Below, in pieces: positions 48,355-59,466 of a stretch of 64,000 nt of DNA. The notes under the pieces are model-generated. The model searched no databases, was not told the DNA's origin, and worked only from the letters and a program-made list of their open reading frames with translations. Source of the DNA: Scenedesmus sp. ARA3. Its lineage: Eukaryota > Chlorophyta > Chlorophyceae > Sphaeropleales > Scenedesmaceae. The position numbers and the translations under genes were made by a program. Location: contig RWJK01001828.1 of assembly GCA_004335835.1 (NCBI GenBank), forward strand, positions 1 to 64,000, written 5' to 3'. Positions within the stretch are counted from its first letter, which is position 1. The number at the start of each line of letters is the position of its first letter.

Positions 48355-50303
48355 CTGGTTTGCTTGATTGGTGTATACTAAAGATAGAATTTACCTAAAT
48401 GTTGGAATCAAGCTGGGTCTGTCCTTCACATCCGCTGTGCAGCTGGTGTGGAGACAAGATGTGAACTCTGCCGGGGGTGGCCATCAGCTGCCCATTTGAA
48501 TCGCAGTCAAGCATGTTCTTCGACGTGAGTGTCGAGAAGCTTGAAGTACTTGGGCTGCACACAGCACCCGGGTGAAGTACCTGAGGTTGAACATGATTTG
48601 CACCACCAAACCCTACCAACACAATGTTAGCTCTGCAGACACTGCATGGCCGCATAGCCTTCAACAGGCAAACCAGGTCATGTGTTGCGGTCACATAGGG
48701 CTGGTTGTTGCACTTACACATCCAGCTACGAACCCGCCACCATGATCCTGGTACGGTATTGTATCGCATAAACCTCAACCAAACCCAGCCTTTGCATGCT
48801 GGCACCACCAGCTGTACGCCAACCAGCTGCGGTGACCCCAATGTCAAAGTGTGCCTGCCGCTTGGCATCATGGTGACACTCCACATGTAAAAGATCACCA
48901 TTACTGATAAACAATTGAATATGTATATGATGAAACATGCTGTACATTCCGCCTTCCGGCTGTGATTTCATCAGCACTGCCAAACAGCAATCAGGGACAA
49001 GCAGCAGCCCCACTTGCTGCAACTGCTGCAGCAAGCGTAAAGCTCCCCTGGGCCTCTGCCTGCTACAAGTCAAATGCCACCATTGCTGCTGGCAGCTGCA
49101 GTCGCAAGCACTCAGAGTGCAGCGGGGTGCAGATGCAGCAGAGTTGAGAGTGCAGCTGCAACCAAGTGCAGCAGAACAGCATGGTCAAGAAACCAGCTCG
49201 ACAGAGTCCTGATGATGCACCTGCAGCACCAGCATGCAAGCAAGCATGAGTTGCCCTCAGACTTCATCAAGGAAGTAGAAAGACAACGTAGGAGCATCCG
49301 CACGTGCAGAGTGCTCTTCAAAACTGGCAGTGGTCAAGGCAGCACATGCACCAAACCGAACCAATTCCCAGAGCATCGCCACAAGTGAGTGCAATAGAGA
49401 ACAGCCCGCAAACCAGGTACCATACGTACATGAAGCAAGCACACCGCTGGCGCTTCAAGATGACAGCTGGTGCAGAGCGTGTGCTGCTGTAAGACAGGTA
49501 GCATTTCTGACATGCACAACACAGCCAAGCCGGGTAGCAACATGCCATCATGACACCACCCTTACTGCATTAGAAGACCAAAATCAGGAAGCAGAGCCCA
49601 AGTAGCAGGTCACAGGTACATACATGCACTTGAAACTGTGGGATGACCCTATGATAATGAGGTATATGCACATATGCTGTGCAAATCAAGCTCGTTGCCA
49701 GCAAGCCAATCAACATCTGCAGCATGCCAGAGCAGTAACTTCCCCAAAGCAGCCGCCGTTGTCACAGCAGCAGAAAAAACAAACAACGAGAAAACACGAG
49801 AAAGAGAAAGAAGCTACAGCAAATGCAGTCATCCGTGCTCCATGCACGATGCATGATGCGTGAAGCACTTTGCTGCTGCTGACAGTAGTCCTGCCAGCCT
49901 TGCGCTGGCAATGCATCCTGCTGATGCACGCCACATCCTGCAACAATCATTCTTGACTTGAAATTTGACGTAAATGCCGGCATTATCACACATACAGAGC
50001 AATCCAATAGATTCCATCCACAAAGTAGAACGATCAAATGTCAAGCGCAGTGTCAGCACGCAGAAGCACACGCGGCGCCTGCTGCTGCTTCCAAGCACAA
50101 GCTGCAGAAGCAACAGCCAGGGCCCAGCAGCTGGCTGCTTATGCTGCCTGGGCATGCGCAGCACCAGCAGCAGCACCGCTGCCAATAGCTGGCAACTCTA
50201 CGCAGCCTTGGCGGCGAGCTTTCGGGTGCTGGCCGGCTGCTTGGCCTTCAATGCCTTGGCCTTTCATCAGCAGCACCAGCACTGCTGACAATAGTCGGCG
50301 GCT
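48355..50303. other. Region between the giant gene and the desaturase gene, with one unexplained minus-strand ORF
   Basis: This stretch should hold the missing 5' exon(s) and promoter of the giant gene and the 3'UTR of the desaturase. A minus-strand open frame at about 48901-48398 (168 codons, containing VTATHDLVCLLKAMRPC and LDCDSNGQLMATPG) is long for this less repeat-rich sequence. It shows no domain I recognise and ends at a TAG that overlaps a possible donor. It could be an upstream exon, a decayed element or chance. Nothing else is identified between 48902 and 50303. Confidence 0.35.
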
Positions 50304-51558
50304 TTACAAAGCCTTTGCAGTCAGCTTCACTGGCGCCGACTGCTTGGCCTTCAGTGCCTTGGCCTTCTCACTGGGCACGTGCACATCCCACACAATACCC
50401 AGCGCCTTGAGGGTGCAGATGAGGTACCAGGTGAGGTCGATCTCCCACCACTCAAGGCCGTGGCGGGCTGACTGTGGGAAGGCGTGGTGGCTGTTGTGCC
50501 AGCCCTCACCGAAGGACACAGCGGCCACCCACCAGCAGTTGGTGGACAGGTCTCCTGCAAATCGTGAGCGGCACAGCGAAGCACAGCAATGTGTTGAGCG
50601 GTAGACTCAGTGAACGGGGCAGGCAGACGGCAGCTACATGGCATGCAGCCACAACACCTCATGTTGCTGTAGTGATAGGTCTATTCCCAAAGTGATGTTT
50701 GCTCACCTGTCTCGTAGGGCTGGCGGCCCTAGACGTGTGCCGCGCTGTTCACGAGGAAGGTGGAGTGGCAGCCTGCCACCATGGGCACAGAAGCTCATGC
50801 CAGCAGTGTAAATTACCTTGCTATGACCATGAACTAACGCCCTCTCACCTGTCTCATAAGGCTGGCGGCCCCAGACGTGTGCCGCGCTGTTCACGAGGAA
50901 AGTTGAGTGCCATCCCGCCACCATGGGCACTGCGATGGTCCATGCCACTGCCTCCAGTCCGCCCAGGTAGGTGTAGGTGAGGTAGGGCTTGATGATAAAC
51001 AGCCAGGGGAAGAAGAACACCTCCATGAACCTGCGCGGAGGAAGACATATGGTTGCAAATTGTAAGCGGATGAAGTGTGCTTTTGTGTTTGGGACGAGAG
51101 GAGCAGCCAGGGGAAGAAGAACACATCCATGAGCCTGCGCGGTCGAAGAGAGATACTTAGTGTTGATTGTGTGTCGGTGTGTGGGGTGGGGAGTTACCAG
51201 GAGGGACTGAGCTGCTGAGATCAAGCAGCAGCAGCCTGTTGCGCAACGGGAACACCACATGCCTGTTGCCATACCGTGCGGCAGAACAGCCAGATCGATG
51301 TGCAGCACACGCACGCACCTGTAGAACAGAACAGAACAGCCAGTCCATCTACAGTAACTAATATGTACTATTGCTCTCCACCCACAAGCACCTGTAGAAG
51401 AACTGGCTCTTGAGGTCCTCTGCGTTGGAGTAGTCCAGCATGGAGGCCTCAGTGCTGAACAGCCAGCCCATGTGGCTCCAGAAGAAGCCCTCATAGGGGG
51501 AGTGCGGGTCCAGGGGCGTGTCGCAGTGCAGGTGGTGGTAGCGGTGCGTGGACACCCT

Positions 51559-51653
<95 letters not shown>

Positions 51654-54156
51654 CGTTGAGTTCGGATCCAGGAACGCTACATATGTGCTGCTCAGTCAAG
51701 CAACTGCTCAGTATATGAGGAGCGTTGCGCAAGCGCTGCGGTTGACAGCGGCAGACAAGCAGCAGCAGCCCCAAGCCTTGCAGAAGCTTGTAGATCTGCC
51801 TCACTGCTTAGCAATGCACGTGAGCTGCAGGCTGTGTTATGCTGTGCTTGTACTTAGTTTAGCCGCTGCTCACCACTCGATGGGGTCACCCTGGCCAGCC
51901 TGGCAGGCCAGGAAGGCACACGTGTACTCAAACCACTTGGGGCACTTGAAGGACCTGCACACCGCAACACGTACACAATCTGTTGTGTTCTGTAACACGG
52001 TTGCATGGCAGGCGACGCACAAAAGCAACACACGCATGGAGCACTGCTGCTGCACTTGTGGTCAGATTGTTTGCCATGTGCAACCTGTGGCTGGTCGCAC
52101 AACAAGCAGGGCAACCGTTTAGAAGTGGACACACCTGCTGCCTCCGCTGCTGCTGCTGCTGCACATTGGGTGTGTACCTGTATTTGAGCATCCTGTGGAA
52201 GCACAGCGTGATGCCAGCACTATGAGTGCTGCTACAGCTGCTTGCTGAGATCACTGCATTTGCTGCATCGCCTTGGCACGCACCTGTGTGTGAGCATCCT
52301 GTGGAAGCACAGCGTGATGCCAAAGATGCCTGGGATGGTGTAGATGAGCCAGCCCAGGAAGGCGTTCTTCCAGGTGAACGTCCTGCATGGGGACACGTGA
52401 AAGATAATGATAAGGTTTTGCTGTTGCTTCGGCAATGTACAGCACAGACCAGCTACAGCGGACACAGAGGTAATGGCGAGATTGGTTGAGAGAATCAGGG
52501 GTTTGAGATGCTCGGAGGTGGCTGTGTCAGACTGTTTGGACATGCCATCTGCTGCTGCTGCTCAACCCGCACGTGCGGCAGCTGCTGTTACCTCCTTCGC
52601 ACTCGCTTGCTGATGCTCTCGCCTCCCCTGCCACCGCTGCTGCTGGTCCTGCTGCTGCTGTTGCTGCTGATGCTGCTACCGCGACTGGCTCAACCATTGC
52701 TGCTACATGTCACCAACGCACCTTGGCGCCACATACAGCGCAATGCCGTGCATTGCGGTGATCACGGTGAGGCGCATGAGGCATGTGACTGCGTTCTTGA
52801 TGGTGGCGCCCTTCTTTGGGATCTCCTTGGTCTCCAGGTTGAGCAGCGGGCGCGGCTCTGCCTTTGCGTAGATGTCGCTGAAGGGGATCTTGTGCGCGCC
52901 CTCCACCTTGGCCTGTGTGCGATGATGCAGGTGCAGCACGCAAGCTGAATTAGTAATGAAATGATGATGATGCAGGCGTGATGCAGCCTCATCATGTGTC
53001 AGGCTGGGCGGGTGATGGCAGGCAGGCATGCAGCAGCTGACGGCAGGAAGCGCAGCTAGATGTCCTTGAAAAACAGTGCATGGCGCAGATTTCGCTGAAG
53101 GGGATCGTGTGGGCGGCCTCCACCTTGGCCTGTGTGTACCAGTGTGTGATGTGCAGGTGCAGGGAAGGAAGCAGCCGCACAAATGTCAGGCTGGACGGGT
53201 GATGGCAGGCAGGCATGCAGCAGCTGACGGCAGGAAGCGCAGCTAGATGTCCTTGGAAAATAGTGCATGGCGTAGATTTCGCTGAAGGAAATCTTGTGCG
53301 CGCCCTCCACCTTGGCCTGTGCGTGATGGTGCAGGTGCAGCACGCAAGCGAGGTGAGATCTTTATGTTATGGTATGGTAATATGTTGTTGCTGCAGCTTG
53401 ATTGGTAGTGTATTGATTATCCCTATTCCAGAGTAGAGGGAGAGGGGGGAGGGGCGGTGGGCGCCCTAGCGACAGCGACCTGGACCTCGGCCCTGCGGCG
53501 CGGCGCGCCGCGGCGTGGCGTGGCGGCGCGCTGTATGCGCAGCGCGGCGCGGCGTGGCGATGATGATGCAGGGAGGAGGCAGCCACATATGTGTCAGGCT
53601 GGGCGGATGATGGCAGGCAGGCATGCAGCAGCTGATGGCAGGAGGCGCAGCTAGATGTCATTAAAAATCAGTGCATGGCTTAGATGCCACTGAAGGGGAT
53701 CTTGTGGGCGCCCTTCACCTTGGCCTGTGTGTACCAGTGTGTGATATGCAGGTGCAGCGCAGGGGAGGATGCAGGGTGGAGGCTGTGTCAGGCTACGCGG
53801 GAGATGGCGGGCAGGCCTGCAGGTGCTGGCGGCAGCGCAGCTGCAGGCACGTATGAATTCACAGATTATGTTTGCATGTCCAGATGTGTATCCTGTCTCC
53901 CTCAGGTGGCTGGCGGCAATGTGGCCAGCAGCGCTGTGGGAGTGACTGCTGCCAGCATGAAGTGAGTGTCACTTCTAGTGCCAAGTGACTTGGCTGTGAT
54001 GTAGAAAACTCTGCGCACCTGCTCCTCCTTGGAGGGCTTGGCATATGGTGTGGCCAGGATCTCATAGTCCTTGCATCCCTTGAGGTTGTTGAACTGCTGA
54101 TGGTACGAAGGCGCGCCAGCCTTCACCTTGCGCTCCCAGTTGCCCCTTACTGTCAT
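50304..54156 (-). CDS. FAD5: FAD5-type acyl-lipid desaturase (palmitoyl-MGDG/Delta-9 family)
   Basis: Membrane fatty-acyl desaturase of the Delta-9/FAD5 family, in plastids the enzyme that desaturates palmitate on galactolipid. Exons are 54156-54019, 52912-52722, 52382-52284, 51954-51874, 51556-51392, 51030-50849 and 50554-50304, all in phase, giving 368 residues from the ATG at 54156. The three His boxes are present: HRMLTH, EWVSTHRYHH and GEGWHNSHHAF. Hydrophobic segments include NAFLGWLIYTIPGIFGITL and FFFPWLFIIKPYL. The chosen start (MTVRGNWERKVKAG) leaves no obvious transit peptide. The frame stays open upstream to 54345, and an acceptor-like TGCAG lies at 54184-54188, so a first exon with a targeting peptide may be missing. 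Plastid location is therefore inferred from family only. Four of its introns contain partial copies of adjoining exons. Confidence 0.92.
50702..50800 (-). pseudogene. Stop-containing copy of the desaturase exon 51030-50849 3' end
   Basis: The copy repeats VPMVAGWHSTFLVNSAAHVW through YETG and a GTGAGC donor in the following intron. Trp has become Cys in one place and TAG in another, so the copy is dead. Six other codon differences are synonymous. Confidence 0.85.
51095..51140 (-). pseudogene. Short copy of the desaturase exon 51030-50849 5' end
   Basis: An acceptor plus the coding start FMEVFFFPWLF is repeated about 100 bp upstream of the real exon start, with Glu changed to Asp (MDVFFFPW). 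It lies in the intron and is not continued. Confidence 0.7.
51557..51652 (-). repeat. (CTG)n tract directly before a desaturase 3' splice site
   Basis: About 31 perfect triplets (CAG on the plus strand, CTG on the sense strand) run straight into the CTGCAG acceptor of exon 51556-51392. The tract occupies the position of the polypyrimidine tract. Confidence 0.95.
52170..52215 (-). pseudogene. Copy of the desaturase exon 52382-52284 end with a broken His box
   Basis: The intronic copy reads GITLCFHRMLKYR followed by a GTACAC donor, where the working exon has HRMLTHR. The second His of the first His box is lost, so use of this copy would inactivate the enzyme. Confidence 0.75.
52905..53740 (-). 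repeat. Four-copy array of the desaturase exon 52912-52722 5' end and upstream intron
   Basis: The segment AKVEGAHKIPFS with its acceptor, plus ~150-180 bp of upstream intron (GGCAGGCAGGCATGCAGCAG motif), recurs with exon starts at about 52912, 53130, 53320 and 53728. The variants read AKVEAAHTIPFS, AKVEGAHKISFS and AKVKGAHKIPFS. Only the leftmost copy (52912) continues into the full exon. Confidence 0.85.
53446..53565. other. GC-saturated palindromic patch inside desaturase intron 1
   Basis: About 100 bp of almost pure G/C with overlapping palindromes (CGGCGCGGCGCGCCGCGGCG) sits within the repeat array. It is unlike the surrounding intron. No function is recognised. Confidence 0.6.
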
Positions 54157-56456
54157 GGTTGCTGGGTGTGCTGCGAGGTTGCTGCAGCGACAAGGCAGAC
54201 ATGCTGTGACGAAGAGTATTGCTGTTATGAAAGTAAGGGCATAACGTGGGAGGACCGATCGTGCGTAAGCTGTGTTCAGGGACCAGCTGCAGCTGGCACC
54301 CGTATAAACTGCCGGTGACCTCGAGAATTTCCAAGTCAAGCGCAAACCAGTAATATAGCTGAGTTTTAATTATGTCGGTGACGACAGCGTAGCCACATGC
54401 AAACGACGTCACTGCTGTGAGCACCCTGCTGCACCAGGGTCACTGCAAGACTCTAGGCCAGACGTGTCAGCTGTATGAGCACTGAAGCATGCAGCATTTC
54501 GACGTGGCTGCAGAGTGCAACCATCGCAGATCCACATGTCGGTCATGCTTGGCCGTTCACCGGCTCCGCTGCCAGGTCCCACAGCAGCCGGCCTTGCACT
54601 GAAGCGAGCACATACTCACTATAATGGGTCAAACGTAATGATTTCTTGGTAGACGGCTTCGAGCAAAGCTTGCGTCCTCGAGCCAGCCTGGTGTCACTAC
54701 TGCATCGACTTGCGACTGCAAGGCATCTGGTTCGCTACAGGCTAGACAATTTCAAACAGCCTATAGCAGCGCCTTTGGTGTGTTGTGGTCATGCGCCGGC
54801 TGAGAGGCCACCGACTTGACAGCAAACATGACAACCCTTGACCGCAACCATGCCGCGAAAGTGATGATGATGTATGTTGTTCGATATGTGTTTGAAATGT
54901 AGAAACATTGACGACCCGCATCCTCGGCATAGCATTCTTGTTGTCGCTGCACAGACAATAGCTTGTGTTGCACTTGTTGAGCAGTGAATCCAGGACGGGA
55001 CCGCAGCAACCCAGAGTTGCCGACCTCAGTGCCCCCTAATCTAGCACTTTCTTGGACAATGTGCCTGTATGCATGCAGCCATACTGTTGCGGTGTGCGCC
55101 ACACCTGGTAGTACCTGCCTTCCCTGCTGCATCACGCACTGGCACCCTACACTCTCAGAACGTGAGCCAGAGCCCACCCTAGAGCCCCGGGCCAGCTCTG
55201 CATCCAGCAGCAACCTTGATGTTTTGCCTGATCTTTGCCTACGCAATACTTTCAGCAGCTGCCTGCAGTGATACCTGCCAGCCTCTGGTCACCAGAGGCG
55301 ACAGTGTCGCCGCAACAAGAGTCTTGCCGCAGAGCGCTTATAATGCTGGCAGCGCCCCTGCACGCAAGCTCAGTTCGCAGGATTCATGTGCCAGCCTGAC
55401 GCTGCCAGCGTGTCCACATTGTGCTGAAATAGCATCGCTGAACTGCTGTGTTCCCGTCGTGAAAACGCACAATTCGTGAACTGCACTGCATTGCGTGGTG
55501 TAATATGACAGTTTTAGGGTGTGATGGCCAGGCCGTCAGGCCATGACCAGCAACACTGTTGCGTTGAAAGCAGATGCCAAGGCCTGGTTGCCAATTCAGT
55601 ACTTCGTTATCCTGGTCTTGTCTAGAATTCGTCATTTTACAGCGACTGAGCCGCTACCACTACTAGTGGTGCATCCGGGATGCACCTCAGTTGCACCTCA
55701 GTTTGGAACTTTACAGTGTGCATGTCGCAGTTTGAGATAATGCTGTACAGTTGGTTTATGTTTTTTTGGTGCCCATGCAGCATGGGCCATGCTTCACTTC
55801 TCGGCTACAGCCGCTACAGGCAGTTCAGCACTGCCGCCGCGGCAGTGTGGGCCACATGCAACGGGCTCAGCCTGTGGCTCGTGAGCACAGCACTGCAAGA
55901 GTGCCTGTGACACGTCGTTCGGCTTCAAGTTATCAACGAAAAGCGCCCGAATGCTGGATTAGGGCCGCAGCCTCTGCTTGGAGGAACGATTGAGGTACAG
56001 CTGTTGCAGGCAGTACCCGAGCACGTGCATAACACATGATGCGAAAAGAGCTGCACTAAAGCCATTGGATCACTGACACGCTCATGTGCCCTCGGTGATT
56101 GCTTATTGAATGCACACTCATCGCAGCAGCCGGCACGTTTGCCAAAGGGCACAGGCAAAGGTCCATCGGTGCTGGCTCTACAACAACATCGGCCCACCGT
56201 CTCATGCACTAAACTACATCTCAGACTAGCGCAAGTTCATCACCGGTGCTACATCGACTTCTTATGCACGAGCATTGCAAGCTAAGCGCACCAGAAGCAC
56301 ACACAAGTCAGCAGAGAATGTGGACACCCGTTTACTAGGATCCCCTGATTTACAGCTATCAAAATTTAAGCAGGCTCCTGCATTAGATCGATTTGAACGT
56401 CGTAGGCAGCTGCGTCTGAGTGGTTGGGTGCCTTGGGAGCATCTCCGGGGTCAAGC
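54157..56456. promoter_or_regulatory. Divergent upstream region of the desaturase and CNX2 genes
   Basis: No convincing coding exon seen in 2.3 kb. The minus-strand ORF at 54761-55246 and others here have no domain content. The left end may hold a missing first exon of the desaturase; the right end should hold the CNX2 promoter. No specific element is recognised. Confidence 0.4.
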
Positions 56457-56614
56457 ATGAGGAGCACAGCTAGGCTACTGGGCCAGCTGGAGCTGGCAGC
56501 AACTCGTTATGCTGGCAGCTTGCACATACCAGAGTGTATACCTAGCACCAGCTACAGCAGTATCAGCACCTGTGCTGCTGCATGGGACATCAGCAACTGC
56601 GGTTGTGTGAACAA

Positions 56615-56655
<41 letters not shown>

Positions 56656-56841
56656 CCGCCAGCAGCAGCAGCTGCAGCAGCATAAGCCTGCAGCAGCGAC
56701 GCCTATCCTCTACCCAAGCATCAGCAGCACCGATGCAACAGCCAGCTGCAGCACTGCAGCCCAGCATGCTGGACCTTGAGGCCACACGGCGCTTGCAGGA
56801 GATGCTTGCATACGATGCAGCGCGGCAAGCAGCAGCAGCGG

Positions 56842-56873
<32 letters not shown>

Positions 56874-58545
56874 CAACCCAAGCCCAGGCGCCGCATCAAC
56901 ATAGCAGATGTGCCGCAGTTCCAGCTGCCGTCAAAAAGCAAGCAGCCAGCCAGCCCTGTTCACCAGCCTGCAGTAGACTGGCAGCAGATCGTGGAGCAGG
57001 TCAGGCGCAGCGGGCAGCTGGTGACTGGCGAGCAGATGCTCACTGACACCTTCAGGTGCGCTGCTGCAAGCAGGTCAGAATTTATGCATCCACATGCAAT
57101 TTCTCTGTCCACCACCGCCACATAAAGTTGAAATGTGTGCTTACCAAGGTAACACATGCGCATGGCGCGGCGGGACGTTGCGCGGCGTGCACTGCATGAT
57201 TTGAACATCCGCCTTGCAACGCCAGCTCCCACTGCTGCACACATGCACTCAAGCATGCACTGCATCCTTCCCCTTCACATCAGGACCACGCTCTTAGCAG
57301 CACACTGCGTCAACACACTACAGTCACCAAGCCACCACCATCATCAACAGGTCTCCCTGCACAGCTGCTACGCTCAGCTCTTTGTCCAACTTGCAACAGA
57401 TCTTTGTCCTCACATTGTGCTGGCTGCTGCTGCTTTTGCTGCTGTTGCAGGCGCAAGCACACCTACCTGCGCATCTCGCTCACGGAGCGCTGCAACCTGC
57501 GCTGCACCTACTGCATGCCCGCGGATGGCGTGGAGCTTACGCACTCGCAGGAGCTGCTGGCCCCCGCAGAGGTGGAGCGCCTGGTGAGCATGGGTGGTTG
57601 AAGTCCAATAGATGCCCTTGGACGTTCAATAGATGCCCTTGGACGTTCAATAGATGCCCTTGGACGTTCAATAGATGCCCTTGGACGTTCAATAGATGCC
57701 CTTGGACGTTCAATAGATGCCCTTGGACGTTGGATTCACATGTAGTGGATGTGGTGTGGGCCCTTGTAGGGCCTGCTGTGGCCAGCAGAGGTGGAGCGCC
57801 TGCTGAGCAGCAGTGGTTGAACTTCACTAGATATATATTTCTAGGGTTGTACCCTTGGATGTACCCTAGATCCTGCGGCGAGCCTCTCAACTGACGGGAC
57901 GGCTGCTGCTGCTGCTGCTGCTGTTGCTGCAGGCCCGGCTGTTTGTCAAGGCAGGTGTGCAGAAGATCCGCCTCACCGGCGGCGAGCCCACCGTGCGCAA
58001 AGACCTGCAGGAGATCGTGGCGCGCCTCAATACCCTAAAACCGCTGGGCCTGCAGACCATTGCAATGACCAGCAATGGCATTGCACTGGGCAGGCAGCTG
58101 CCAGGCCTAGTAGAAGCTGGCTTGAGTTTGAATGGGCTGAATATCAGCCTGGATAGCTTGAAAGCGGAGCGCTTTGAGCGCATGACACGGCGGCGGGGCC
58201 ATGCGCGGGTGCTGCAGTCGATTCAGCAGGCAGTGGACATGGGCTTCGACCCTGTCAAGGTGAGGACGGTTCAAGCAACGACAAAGCAGCGTTTATATGT
58301 GACGAATATGTTGATAGTAGTGATGGAGTGTGGTGCTGGTACAGCAGGCAGTGGAGATGGGCTTCGACCCTGTCAAGGTGAGCGGGGTGTGCAGTCCGGG
58401 GGATGCTATGTTCAGTAGTCACAGGATAATGCTGATACAGCAGGCAGTGGATATCAGTCCGTTCCTGCAGCTGCTTACCCGATGAATTGTAGCTGCCTCA
58501 TCAATGTGCCGGGGCGTCTTGGTCACGTCACCCTCAACCTCATAT

Positions 58546-58605
<60 letters not shown>

Positions 58606-58655
58606 NNNNNNNNNNNNNNNNNNNNNNNNNNNNNNNNNNNNNNNNNNNNNNNNNN

Positions 58656-58709
<54 letters not shown>

Positions 58710-59466
58710 AGGTCAACGTGGTGCTGCAGCGCGGCGTGAACGACGACGAGGTGGCCGACTTTGTAGAGCTCACGCGGCAGCAGCCCATCAACGTGCGCTT
58801 CATTGAGTACATGCCCTTTGACGGCAACGTGTGGAGCACACAGAAGATGGTGCCCTACAGGGAGGTGATGGCGCGCATTGCGGAGAGGTGAGCACCCAGG
58901 AAACCATTGTGGTCCGTCAAAGTTGTAGCTTTGTGACCAGGAAACCATTGTGGTCAATCAAAGTTGTAGCTTTGTGACCAGCATGAGCTATGCCTTCTGC
59001 AGCTCTGCCCTGGCTTGGCTGCCCTCTCCCCTCCAAACCAAGAAGCAAATCAGTTAGCACACACTGATTTACTCATCCTTGCCGTGCTTTGTCTGCTGTT
59101 CGCTGCCCTGATTGGTTTATGCCCAGGTTTCCGGAGGGGCTGCAGAGGCATCAGGACCCTGCGGGCGAGGTGGCCAAGAACTTCTCACTCCCAGGCTTCA
59201 AGGGCAGCGTGAGCTTCGTGACCAGCATGAGCCACGCCTTCTGCGGCGACTGCAACCGGCTGCGGCTGCTGGCGGATGGGGCGCTGAAGGTGTGCCTGTT
59301 TGGCGCGAATGAGGTCAGTTTGAGGGATGCTGTGAGGGGTGGCGCGAGCGATGGAGAGCTGGCGGCTGTGATTAGCGCGGCGGTTGATCGCAAGAAGGCG
59401 GCGCATGCGGGAATGGAGGTGCTGGCAGTGACGCAGAACAGGCCCATGATTACAATCGGCGGCTAA
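56457..59466 (+). CDS. CNX2: GTP 3',8-cyclase, molybdenum cofactor step 1 (CNX2/MoaA), mitochondrial
   Basis: Radical-SAM enzyme that turns GTP into 3',8-cyclo-GTP, the first step of molybdopterin synthesis, in mitochondria. Exons are 56457-57055, 57451-57583, 57933-58259, 58712-58887 and 59127-59466, all in phase, giving 524 residues. The N-terminus ([20 protein letters not shown]) is Arg-rich and lacks early acids, as in mitochondrial presequences, and is followed by Ser-, Gln- and Ala-rich low-complexity sequence. The radical-SAM cluster is [15 protein letters not shown] (Cys-x3-Cys-x2-Cys). GTP-site segments include [22 protein letters not shown] and LNISLDSL. The second 4Fe-4S site is [18 protein letters not shown], and the chain ends with the conserved di-glycine (MITIGG). 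All key residues are present. Intron 3 contains the assembly gap, and a copy of the gene's end lies in the 3'UTR. Confidence 0.96.
57604..57731 (+). repeat. 21-bp minisatellite, six copies, in CNX2 intron 2
   Basis: The unit TCAATAGATGCCCTTGGACGT is repeated six times almost without change just after the exon 2 donor. A diverged copy of the exon 2 end (AGGTGGAGCGCCTG) follows at about 57788-57801, so the intron also contains a partial exon duplicate. Confidence 0.92.
58325..58385 (+). pseudogene. Copy of the CNX2 exon 3 end in intron 3
   Basis: The end of exon 3 ([12 protein letters not shown] and GTGAG donor) recurs about 120 bp downstream as [12 protein letters not shown] with a GTGAGC donor. 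A second, shorter fragment (CAGCAGGCAGTGGATAT) follows at about 58437-58453. Confidence 0.8.
58545..58710 (+). repeat. (CTG)n tract before CNX2 exon 4, interrupted by a 50-N assembly gap (58606-58655)
   Basis: CTG triplets run from 58545 to the CTGCAG acceptor at 58711, broken by exactly 50 Ns. A run of 50 identical Ns is a conventional placeholder, so the true repeat length is unknown. The frame of exon 4 is not affected, because the gap lies in the intron. Confidence 0.95.
58897..59001 (+). repeat. Two 41-bp repeats and an exon 5 fragment in CNX2 intron 4
   Basis: The stretch beginning CAGGAAACCATTGTGGT occurs twice back to back (58897 and 58938). It is followed at about 58979-59001 by a fragment matching exon 5 (ACCAGCATGAGC..GCCTTCTGC, the TSMSHAFC segment), 240 bp before the real one. 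Confidence 0.75.

Noticed and set aside
50702..50800. Functional alternative desaturase exon
   Set aside because: It contains an in-frame TAG and would truncate the enzyme before the last His box.
54761..55246. 161-codon minus-strand ORF between the desaturase and CNX2
   Set aside because: No domain, no matching splice context, and composition unlike the coding exons in this window.
57601..57740. CRISPR-like array (short regular repeats)
   Set aside because: The 21-bp units are contiguous with no unique spacers and lie in an intron of a eukaryotic gene: a minisatellite.
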